Below, piece after piece: positions 1-5,758 of a DNA stretch of 8,370 bases (its first letter is position 1; each line of letters starts with the position of its first letter). Position numbers and translations under genes: made by a program. This stretch comes from Thiobacillus sp. (GTDB lineage: Bacteria; Pseudomonadota; Gammaproteobacteria; Burkholderiales; Thiobacillaceae): the NCBI GenBank assembly GCA_018780025.1, contig JADMKH010000104.1, forward strand, positions 1-8,370, given 5' to 3'. The notes under the pieces are model-generated. The model saw nothing but the letters and a program-made list of their open reading frames with translations. It was not told the DNA's origin and did not search any database.

Positions 1-755
1 TCATACAAACACAGCGCCGCCGACACCGAAACGTTGAGGCTTTCCACGGTGCCGCCGATGGGAATGCGCGCAACCTGATCGCAGTTTTGCTTGACCAGGC
101 GGCGGATGCCCGTGCCTTCGGCGCCCAGCACCCAGGCGATGCCGGTCTTGAGGTCGATTTTGGACAGGGGTAGCTCGCCGTCCATGTCGGTGGCGATGAC
201 CCAGATGTTGTGTTCCTTGAGTTCTTCTATGGTGCGCGACAGATTGGTGACCATGATGTAGGGCACGGTTTCGGCGGCACCGGAGGCGACTTTTTCCACG
301 GTGGCGTTGATGCCGACGGCGTTGTCTTTCGGCGCGATGACGGCGTGTACGCCGAAGGCGTCGGCCGAGCGCATGATGGCGCCGAGGTTGTGCGGGTCGG
401 TGATGCCATCGAGGATGAGCAGTAGCGGCGGGCCTTTGATGTTTTCCAGCACTTCGTCGAGCGAATGGGTGAGTGCTACCGGTTTGACGCGGGCGACGAC
501 GCCCTGGTGATTGGACGATTTGCCGACCAGGCGATTCAGGCGATCGGCTTCCACCTGCGCGAGGCCGACCTTGTTGTCCTTGGCCTGTTTGACCAGATCG
601 CGCGCACGCGCGTCGCGCCGAGTGAGGTCAAGATAGATTTCAAGCACGCCGGACGGGTCCTGACGCAGCCGCGCCAGCACGGCATGAAAGCCGTAGATCA
701 ATTTTTCTGCGCCGTGTTTTTCTGCGCCGTTTTTATCGGCAGACTTCTCGCTCAT
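1..755 (-). CDS. rlmB: 23S rRNA (guanosine-2'-O-)-methyltransferase RlmB, 3' end cut by window edge
   Basis: SPOUT/TrmH-family enzyme that, in its characterised relatives, methylates the 2'-O of G2251 in the peptidyl-transferase P loop of 23S rRNA using S-adenosylmethionine. The 251 complete codons begin MSEKSADKNGAEKHGAEK. A TrmH-type N-terminal substrate-binding domain follows (IYGFHAVLARL), then the SPOUT domain with its three motifs. Motif 1 is LDGITDPHNLGAIMRSADAF (D116, N123, R129), motif 2 is LGAEGTGIRRLV (E213) and motif 3 is IPIGGTVESLNVSVSAAL (N241). The visible part ends at LY plus a partial GA codon. E. coli RlmB is about 243 residues and ends shortly after the matching position, so only a handful of residues should be missing. 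The ATG overlaps the rnr stop (ATGA), so translation is probably coupled to rnr. The start is supported by the coupling, although the first 18 residues are a lysine-rich extension of low conservation. The call is secure from the motifs and the rnr neighbour. Confidence 0.95.
   Translation of the reverse strand, partial: MSEKSADKNGAEKHGAEKLIYGFHAVLARLRQDPSGVLEIYLDLTRRDARARDLVKQAKDNKVGLAQVEADRLNRLVGKSSNHQGVVARVKPVALTHSLDEVLENIKGPPLLLILDGITDPHNLGAIMRSADAFGVHAVIAPKDNAVGINATVEKVASGAAETVPYIMVTNLSRTIEELKEHNIWVIATDMDGELPLSKIDLKTGIAWVLGAEGTGIRRLVKQNCDQVARIPIGGTVESLNVSVSAALCLY
702..731. repeat. 15-bp tandem duplication inside the 5' end of rlmB
   Basis: Two adjacent 15-bp units (702-716 and 717-731) both read TTTTTCTGCGCCGT plus a final G or T on the plus strand. 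On the coding strand they encode two copies of a (N/H)GAEK pentapeptide within the non-conserved lysine-rich leader of RlmB. The length is a multiple of three, so the frame is kept. It looks like a slippage duplication in a region with little structural constraint. Confidence 0.8.
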
Positions 756-3097
756 TGCTTCTTGCTACCTGTTTTGGCTTTCGCTGCTTTGGGTTTCGAT
801 GACCGGGGCTTGGCGGGCTTGGCTTTCGGCGTTTTAGGTTTGTCTGACTTCTGCTCGGGTGCCTTCTTCTCGAACGCGCGCTGCATATCCTGGGCCGAGC
901 TATCCTGTTCAACCAGACTGAAATCGATCTTGCTGGTTTCGATGTCGGCGCGCAACACCTTGATGCGCACGCGGTCGCCCAGGCGATAACGCTTGCCGGT
1001 GCGCTCGCCGAGCATCCAGTGTTTGCCCTGATCGTAGTGGAAGTAGTCCTGACCCAATTCGGAGACGTGCACCAGCCCTTCGGTGAAGATTTCATCGAGC
1101 GAGACAAAGATGCCGAAGCTGGTCACGGCACTGACGGTGCCGTTGTATTCGTTGCCGATGTGATCGCGCATGAAATAGGTTTTCAGCCAGGCGTCGACAT
1201 CACGCGTGGCGTCGTCGGCGCGGCGCTCGGTCATCGAACAATGGACGCCGATTTCAGGCAATCCCGCGGCAGATAGCTTTTCACCCTTCAACACCGCCTT
1301 GATGCCGCGATGCACCAGCAGATCGGGGTAGCGCCGGATCGGCGAGGTGAAGTGGGTGTAGCCCTCATACGCCAGACCGAAGTGGCCTTTGTTTTCCGGC
1401 GTGTAGACCGCCTGCTTGAGCGAACGCAGCATGACGGTTTGCAGCAGGCCGGCATCGGGACGCGGCTTGATTTGTTCCAGCAGCGCGCCGAAATCCTTGG
1501 CATGCGGCTTGTCTCCACCAGGCAGATCGAGCCCGAACTCAGCCATAAAGCCACGCAACAAGGCGAGTTTCTCCGGCGTCGGGCCCTCGTGTACGCGGTA
1601 CAGCGCAGGTTGCTTGTTCTCCAGCAGGTAATCCGACGCGCACACGTTGGCCGACAACATGCATTCTTCGATGATGCGGTGGGCGTCGTTGCGCGTCACC
1701 GGCACGATGGCCTCGATCTTGCCCTGCTCGTCGAACATCATCTGCGTTTCGGTCGAACCGAAATCAATCGCGCCACGCTTGGCGCGCGCTTTCAGCAAGG
1801 TGCGGAACAGCTTGTCCAGCGCCTGCAGATGCGGCATCAGCACGGCCTGTTTCGCGTCCGGCTTGACCTCGCCCGAGAGCCAGTCCCACACCTGGTTGTA
1901 AGTGAGCCGCGCGTGCGAATAAATCACTCCGGGGTAGAAGCGGTATTCCTTGATTGCACCTGCTGCAGTGATGCGCATGTCGCACACCATGGAGAGGCGG
2001 TCGACCTCGGGATTCAACGAACACAAACCGTTCGACAGCGCCTCCGGCAACATGGGGATGACGCGGCGCGGGAAATACACCGAGTTGCCGCGGTTGTAGC
2101 CTTCGGTGTCGAGTGCATCGCCGGGTTTCACGTAATGGCTGACGTCGGCAATCGCCACAATCAACCGGAAGCCGCTGCGGCCCAGGGGTTCGCAATACAC
2201 GGCATCGTCAAAGTCGCGCGCGGTTTCGCCGTCGATGGTGACCAGCGGCAAATGGCGAATGTCTTCGCGATCGGACAGGTCCTTCTTCTGTACTTTTTTG
2301 GGCAGTTTCTCGGCCTGTTTTTCGACCTCGGCAGGAAACACATACGGCAGATCGTGCTTGCGCAAGGCAATCTCGATTTCCATGCCGGGCCCGGTATAGC
2401 TGCCCAGCACCTCGGTCACGCGCCCCACTGCTTCGTTGTGCGCACCCGGCTGAGTCACGATTTCCACTGTGACGACCTGGCCGGATTGCGCATTGCCTGC
2501 ATTTGCTGCCGGCACCAGAATGTCCTGGTTAACGCGACGATTTTCAGCAATCAGGAATCCAATGCCCCCTTCTTCGTAATAGCGGCCAACAATAAATTTA
2601 TTGACGTGCTCCAGCACCTCGACAATCTTGCCTTCGCGGCGGCCGCGTTTATCCAGGCCCGCTACACGCACCAGCACGCGGTCGCCATGCAATACGCGAT
2701 GCATTTCCTTGGGCGACAGAAACAGGTCGCCGCCGCCTTCGTCCGGCGCCACGAAGCCGAAGCCGTCCGGGTGGCCTTCGACCCGGCCTTTGATCAGATC
2801 GAGCTTGTCCGGCAGGCAGAGCTGCCGCTTGCGGTTGATCATCAGCTGGCCATCTCGATGCATCGCACCCAGCCGACGCTGAAACAGCTCGAACTCGTCT
2901 TCGGTGATCAGCAACTGTTCTGCGAATGCTTCGGCGTCGACTGGACAACCCGCTTCGGTGATCAGTTGCAGGATGTATTCGCGGCTGGGCAGTGGCGCAT
3001 CGTAGCGCTCGACCTCGCGATCATAGAAAGGATCAGCAAGGCGAATCGCTGGAATTTTGGGAGTATTAGCGCGACTGCGCGGTTTCTTCGTTGACAA
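752..3097 (-). CDS. rnr: Ribonuclease R (3'-5' exoribonuclease, RNase II family)
   Basis: Processive hydrolytic exoribonuclease that degrades structured RNA. Family roles include rRNA and tRNA quality control, mRNA decay and tmRNA-linked turnover. At 781 residues it is close to E. coli RNase R (about 813). A basic N-terminus leads into a winged-helix segment (RLADPFYDREVERYDAPLPS, about 19-38, and onward to about 95). Cold-shock/OB domains follow (GRVEGHPDGFGFV at 104-116; a second to about 235). The RNB catalytic domain carries VTIDGETARDFDDAVYCE with D289, D295, D297 and D298 as the metal-binding acidic residues. An S1 RNA-binding domain spans about 648-731 (GTVSAVTSFGIFV). The last 50 residues are a Lys/Ala/Pro-rich tail. 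The start is TTG: an in-frame TAG lies six codons upstream, no ATG occurs before residue 79, and the family N-terminus begins right here. It overlaps rlmB by 4 nt. Its upstream region is shared with the divergent tRNA-Leu. Confidence 0.97.
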   Translation of the reverse strand: MSTKKPRSRANTPKIPAIRLADPFYDREVERYDAPLPSREYILQLITEAGCPVDAEAFAEQLLITEDEFELFQRRLGAMHRDGQLMINRKRQLCLPDKLDLIKGRVEGHPDGFGFVAPDEGGGDLFLSPKEMHRVLHGDRVLVRVAGLDKRGRREGKIVEVLEHVNKFIVGRYYEEGGIGFLIAENRRVNQDILVPAANAGNAQSGQVVTVEIVTQPGAHNEAVGRVTEVLGSYTGPGMEIEIALRKHDLPYVFPAEVEKQAEKLPKKVQKKDLSDREDIRHLPLVTIDGETARDFDDAVYCEPLGRSGFRLIVAIADVSHYVKPGDALDTEGYNRGNSVYFPRRVIPMLPEALSNGLCSLNPEVDRLSMVCDMRITAAGAIKEYRFYPGVIYSHARLTYNQVWDWLSGEVKPDAKQAVLMPHLQALDKLFRTLLKARAKRGAIDFGSTETQMMFDEQGKIEAIVPVTRNDAHRIIEECMLSANVCASDYLLENKQPALYRVHEGPTPEKLALLRGFMAEFGLDLPGGDKPHAKDFGALLEQIKPRPDAGLLQTVMLRSLKQAVYTPENKGHFGLAYEGYTHFTSPIRRYPDLLVHRGIKAVLKGEKLSAAGLPEIGVHCSMTERRADDATRDVDAWLKTYFMRDHIGNEYNGTVSAVTSFGIFVSLDEIFTEGLVHVSELGQDYFHYDQGKHWMLGERTGKRYRLGDRVRIKVLRADIETSKIDFSLVEQDSSAQDMQRAFEKKAPEQKSDKPKTPKAKPAKPRSSKPKAAKAKTGSKKQ

Positions 3098-3119
3098 TTT
3101 ATTCTCTGCTCTCTAGAAT
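3091..3119 (+). promoter_or_regulatory. Sigma-70 type promoter of the tRNA-Leu gene, overlapping the rnr start codon
   Basis: TTGACA (3091-3096, perfect -35), a 17-nt spacer, and TAGAAT (3114-3119, one mismatch from TATAAT). The -10 is followed by a GC-only discriminator, GCGCGCC (3120-3126), typical of stable-RNA promoters under stringent control. The expected start near 3126-3128 leaves a leader of about five nucleotides before the tRNA at 3132. The -35 hexamer shares two bases with the TTG start codon of rnr (3095-3097, opposite strand). The spacer holds the presumed rnr ribosome-binding site. The promoter is inferred from sequence only. Confidence 0.8.
3104..3114 (-). promoter_or_regulatory. 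Probable ribosome-binding site of rnr
   Basis: On the minus strand, purine-rich AGAGAGCAGAG ends 6 nt before the TTG start of rnr. The AGAG core at 3104-3107 has normal spacing, and a second GAGAG lies further upstream. It is a weak-to-moderate Shine-Dalgarno match. With the in-frame TAG just upstream, it supports TTG at 3097 as the real start. It lies within the tRNA-Leu promoter on the other strand. Confidence 0.45.
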
Positions 3120-3131
3120 GCGCGCCTTATT

Positions 3132-3216
3132 GCCCAGATGGCGGAATTGGTAGACGCGCACGGTTCAGGTCCGTGTGCCGCAAGGTGTGGAGGTTCGAGT
3201 CCTCTTCTGGGCACCA
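3132..3216 (+). tRNA. leuT-like: tRNA-Leu (anticodon CAG, class II with long variable arm)
   Basis: A complete cloverleaf can be read. The acceptor stem is GCCCAGA (3132-3138) with TCTGGGC (3206-3212), followed by discriminator A and an encoded CCA (3214-3216). The D region TGGCGGAATTGGTAGACGCG is the usual leucine tRNA form. The anticodon stem CACGG/CCGTG (3159-3163 and 3171-3175) closes the loop TTCAGGT with anticodon CAG at 3166-3168, which reads CUG codons. The variable arm TGCC-GCAA-GGTG marks class II. The T stem is GGAGG/CCTCT with loop TTCGAGT. It is the only plus-strand gene in the window and is divergent from rnr. It has its own promoter, and a hairpin terminator begins 10 nt after the CCA. 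CUG is likely a major leucine codon in a genome this GC-rich. Confidence 0.97.
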
Positions 3217-3225
3217 GTTGTAAGC

Positions 3226-3252
3226 AAAAAGCCGACCTCGTGTCGGCTTTTT
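3226..3252. terminator. Bidirectional Rho-independent terminator between tRNA-Leu and purA
   Basis: A perfect 11-bp inverted repeat, AAAAAGCCGAC (3226-3236) and GTCGGCTTTTT (3242-3252), with a 5-nt loop CTCGT. Because the stem ends in A/T runs on both sides, each strand yields a GC stem followed by U residues. It therefore fits termination of the tRNA-Leu transcript (plus) and of the convergent hflX-to-purA transcript (minus). It starts 9 nt beyond the tRNA CCA and lies 25 nt beyond the purA stop codon. Confidence 0.88.
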
Positions 3253-3277
3253 GTTTGGTTGATTTGGATGTCCGGCA

Positions 3278-4576
3278 TTACGCCTCGAAGGGGTGACGAC
3301 GCACGATGGTCTCCACCCGATCCGGTCCGGTCGACACCACGTCCACCGGCACTTCGCACAGGGCTTCCATCCGCTTCAGGTAGGTTTGCGCCTTCTGCGG
3401 CAGCTTGTCAAACTCCTGCACGCCGACCGTGGTATCGGTCCAGCCCGGCAGGTCTTCGTAGATCGGTTCGACCTCGGCGATGGATTCTGCGCCCACCGGC
3501 AGGATATCGCACACTTCGCCGTCTATTTTATAGCCGACGCACACCCGCACGGTTTCCAGTCCGTCCAGCACGTCCAGCTTGGTCACGCACAAGCCCGACA
3601 CGCCGTTGATCTGGATCGAGCGCTTGAGCGCGGCGGCATCGAACCAGCCGCAACGGCGGGCGCGCCCGGTAGTGGCACCGAATTCGTGGCCCTTTTCGCC
3701 GAGATACTGGCCAATATTGTCGAACAGTTCGGTCGGGAACGGGCCGGAGCCGACGCGCGTGGTGTAGGCCTTGGTGATGCCCAGTACGTAGTGCAGCGAA
3801 TTCGGCCCGACGCCGGCACCGGTGGCCGCGCCACCCGCCGTACAGTTGCTCGAGGTAACGAAGGGGTAGGTGCCGTGGTCGATGTCCAGCAGGGTGCCCT
3901 GCGCGCCTTCAAACAGCAGGTTGCCGCCGGCCTTGTTGGCCTCGTAGAGGCTGCGCGGTACATCGGCGACCATCGGCTTCAGGCGGTCGGCCATGGCCAT
4001 CATGCTGTCGAGCGTCTCATTGAAATCGACCACCTCGACCTTGTAGTAGTGCTTCAGCATGAAGTTGTGGTGATCGAGCACTTCGCCCAGCTTGGCGGCG
4101 AAGCGCTCGCGGTGGAACAGGTCCTGCAGGCGCAGCGCGCGGCGCGCCACTTTGTCTTCGTAGGCCGGGCCGATGCCGCGCCCGGTGGTGCCGATCTTGC
4201 CGGCGCCCTTGGCGATCTCGCGCGCCTGATCGAGCGCAATGTGGTGCGGCATGATCAGCGGGCAGGCTTCGCTGAGCTTGAGGCGATCGGTCACATCGAC
4301 CCCGGCGGCCAGCAGCATGTCCATTTCTTCCAGCAGCGCGGTCGGCGACAGCACCACGCCGTTGCCGATGTAGCAGGTGACGTTGTCGCGCAGGATGCCG
4401 GACGGAATCAGGTGCAGCACGGTTTTCTTGCCCGCCACCACCAGCGTGTGGCCCGCATTATGGCCGCCCTGGAAGCGCACCACGCCTTGTGCGCGGTCGG
4501 TCAGCCAGTCGACGATTTTGCCTTTGCCTTCATCGCCCCACTGGGTGCCGATAACGACGACGTTCTTTGCTGCCAT
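3278..4576 (-). CDS. purA: Adenylosuccinate synthetase PurA
   Basis: GTP-dependent ligase that joins IMP and L-aspartate to give adenylosuccinate, the committed step from IMP to AMP; cytoplasmic homodimer. The 432 residues are the normal bacterial length and the protein appears full-length. All the family signatures are present. The glycine-rich P-loop is TQWGDEGKGK (11-20) with catalytic D15, and NAGHT (40-44) carries catalytic H43. TTGRGIGP is at 130-137. The IMP/GTP site includes FEGAQGTLLDIDHGTYPFV (222-240). The aspartate loop is TTGRARRCGWFD (302-313). The guanine-recognition TKLD motif is at 332-335, and STGPDR lies near the C-terminus (415-420). The ATG has a good Shine-Dalgarno 8 nt upstream. 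It follows hisZ by 14 nt and ends just before the bidirectional terminator, so it is the last gene of the hflX-to-purA unit. Histidine synthesis consumes ATP and returns AICAR to the IMP pool, which gives a metabolic link with the adjacent hisZ. Confidence 0.98.
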   Translation of the reverse strand: MAAKNVVVIGTQWGDEGKGKIVDWLTDRAQGVVRFQGGHNAGHTLVVAGKKTVLHLIPSGILRDNVTCYIGNGVVLSPTALLEEMDMLLAAGVDVTDRLKLSEACPLIMPHHIALDQAREIAKGAGKIGTTGRGIGPAYEDKVARRALRLQDLFHRERFAAKLGEVLDHHNFMLKHYYKVEVVDFNETLDSMMAMADRLKPMVADVPRSLYEANKAGGNLLFEGAQGTLLDIDHGTYPFVTSSNCTAGGAATGAGVGPNSLHYVLGITKAYTTRVGSGPFPTELFDNIGQYLGEKGHEFGATTGRARRCGWFDAAALKRSIQINGVSGLCVTKLDVLDGLETVRVCVGYKIDGEVCDILPVGAESIAEVEPIYEDLPGWTDTTVGVQEFDKLPQKAQTYLKRMEALCEVPVDVVSTGPDRVETIVRRHPFEA

Positions 4577-4584
4577 GGTGCAAT

Positions 4585-4590
4585 CTCCCT
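4585..4590 (-). promoter_or_regulatory. Ribosome-binding site of purA
   Basis: AGGGAG on the minus strand, with an 8-nt spacer to the purA ATG. It fills the start of the 14-nt gap after the hisZ stop codon, so purA can initiate on its own even within a polycistronic message. Confidence 0.75.
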
Positions 4591-5556
4591 TTATTGTGAC
4601 TTCGAACTGACTATCGCCAGTTCGCGCAAATCCAGACTGAAACCGGTCGCCGGACGCGCCCGGCCAAACACGCGCCCGACTTCGTCGTAGCGCCCGCCCT
4701 GCGCGATCGCATGACTGCGTCCGCCGGAGTAGGCGGCAAACACGACGCCGCTGTGATAACCATACCCCCGCAACTCGGCCAGATCATAAGTGGCTTCAAC
4801 ATTGCCCAAGCCTTGATCCAGCGCATCCAGCGTATCCAGCGCGGCCTGCACCGCCGGCAACTGGGGCAGGCGCGCACGCGCCTCGGCCAGCACGCTGCGA
4901 TCGCCATAAAGCAGCGGCAGCGCGGCAAAGGCGTCACGCAAGGGCGCAGACAAGCCCGCCGTCAGCACAAACACCGCGCTGCTGTCCTTGGCCTGCAGCG
5001 CGCCGAACAACTGATGCTCGACTTCACCACTCAGACCCGCCTCCTGCGCCAGCGCACGGTAAACGCCGACGTGACCGATGTCGAGCTGCACCGTTTTCAC
5101 GCCACACACCGACAGCCCCTGAAGCATCAACATCAGAATCTCAAGGTCGGCCTCTACTCCGGCCTCACCATACAGCTCGGAACCGATCTGGATCGGTTCG
5201 CGCGAACGATGAAAACCATCCGGCTGGGTGTGCAGCACGCTGCCGGCGTAACACAGGCGATTCACCGCATTGGCCGCGAGCAGGTGCGCATCAATGCGTG
5301 CCACCTGCGGCGTGATGTCGGCGCGAACGCCCATCAGCCGCCCGGTCAACTGGTCAATCAGCTTGAAGGTCTTGAGGTCGAGGTCGGCTCCGACACCGGT
5401 CAGCAGCGAATCGACGTATTCCATCAGCGGCGGAACCACCAACTGATAGTCGCGGCTGCGAAACAGATCGAGCAGCGCACGCCGCATGTCTTCCATGCGC
5501 CAGGCTTGCGGCGGCAGGATGTCTTCTACATTTTCAGGGAGTAACCAGGCGGCCAT
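4591..5556 (-). CDS. hisZ: ATP phosphoribosyltransferase regulatory subunit HisZ (short C-terminus)
   Basis: Histidyl-tRNA-synthetase paralogue that does not charge tRNA. It binds the short form of HisG to form the active, histidine-inhibited ATP phosphoribosyltransferase, the first step of histidine synthesis. The 321 residues show a class II synthetase-like core. The N-terminus is LPENVEDILPPQAWRMEDMR. Motif 2-like sequence covers RADITPQVARI (78-88) and LCYAGSVLHTQP to GSELYGE (101-131). The histidine-site region has degenerated to GYGYHSGVVFAAYSGG (264-279), followed by GGRYDEV (287-293) and a motif 3-like GFSLDLREL (305-313). The HisRS anticodon-binding domain is absent. The protein stops 8 residues after motif 3. 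From memory, betaproteobacterial HisZ proteins run to about 380 residues with a further C-terminal segment, so this one looks about 60 residues short. The gene lies 19 nt after DUF2065 and 14 nt before purA. The ATG has only a weak purine stretch upstream. A HisRS identity is unlikely given the altered histidine motif and the context. Confidence 0.93.
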   Translation of the reverse strand: MAAWLLPENVEDILPPQAWRMEDMRRALLDLFRSRDYQLVVPPLMEYVDSLLTGVGADLDLKTFKLIDQLTGRLMGVRADITPQVARIDAHLLAANAVNRLCYAGSVLHTQPDGFHRSREPIQIGSELYGEAGVEADLEILMLMLQGLSVCGVKTVQLDIGHVGVYRALAQEAGLSGEVEHQLFGALQAKDSSAVFVLTAGLSAPLRDAFAALPLLYGDRSVLAEARARLPQLPAVQAALDTLDALDQGLGNVEATYDLAELRGYGYHSGVVFAAYSGGRSHAIAQGGRYDEVGRVFGRARPATGFSLDLRELAIVSSKSQ

Positions 5557-5575
5557 CTCTATTCAACATTTCAAT

Positions 5576-5758
5576 TCAGATCATCAACAAAAAAACGCCG
5601 CCCAACATCGAGGCAGCGCCTATGAAACGCAATTGGCCATCGCTGAGTTCCAGCATCCGGCGAAAACCGTCGCGCCAGATGGCGGGCGCGGCAAACGGCA
5701 TCACGCCCTCAATCACCAGCAACAGACCGACAGCTGCAAGCCAGTCAAACCCGGTCAT
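5576..5758 (-). CDS. yjeT: DUF2065 family small membrane protein (YjeT-like)
   Basis: A 60-residue protein with two predicted transmembrane helices (about 5-22 and 44-60) joined by a short charged loop (WRDGFRRMLELSDGQLR). The first helix ends in the family-like EGVMPFAAPAIW pattern. E. coli YjeT has the same length and shape (EGLGPMLYPKAW) and the same position just downstream of hflC and upstream of purA. The ATG overlaps the hflC stop (ATGA), so translation is probably coupled to hflC. No catalytic residues are visible, and its function is not established as far as I know. Its constant linkage to hflKC suggests, as inference only, a membrane partner of the HflKC-FtsH assembly. It is certainly a real gene despite its size, given the overlap and the family match. 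Confidence 0.9.
   Translation of the reverse strand: MTGFDWLAAVGLLLVIEGVMPFAAPAIWRDGFRRMLELSDGQLRFIGAASMLGGVFLLMI

Noticed and set aside
465..989. A plus-strand frame with hydrophobic Phe/Ala/Leu stretches
   Set aside because: Antisense to rlmB and the rnr tail. The hydrophobic run is the complement of the lysine-rich codons of the rnr tail and rlmB leader.
1310..3094. A 594-codon open frame on the plus strand
   Set aside because: It lies entirely antisense to rnr, whose catalytic and S1 motifs are unmistakable. The translation has no recognisable domain and looks like the shadow of GC-rich codons, which deplete stop codons on the opposite strand.
3199..3216. Attachment site for an integrative element at the tRNA-Leu 3' end
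   Set aside because: No direct repeat of the tRNA end, integrase or foreign-looking gene is present. Housekeeping genes sit on both sides.
3293..4690. A 465-codon open frame on the plus strand
   Set aside because: Antisense to purA and the end of hisZ. The translation is His/Gln/Arg/Ala-rich without family signatures, and all purA motifs are intact on the minus strand.
4711..5544. A 277-codon plus-strand frame
   Set aside because: Antisense to hisZ. The composition is rich in Gln/Arg/His, as expected for a complement of leucine- and alanine-rich coding sequence.
4591..5556. Possibility that this is hisS (histidyl-tRNA synthetase)
   Set aside because: The protein is too short, lacks the C-terminal anticodon-binding domain, and the histidine-binding motif is altered in the way typical of HisZ.
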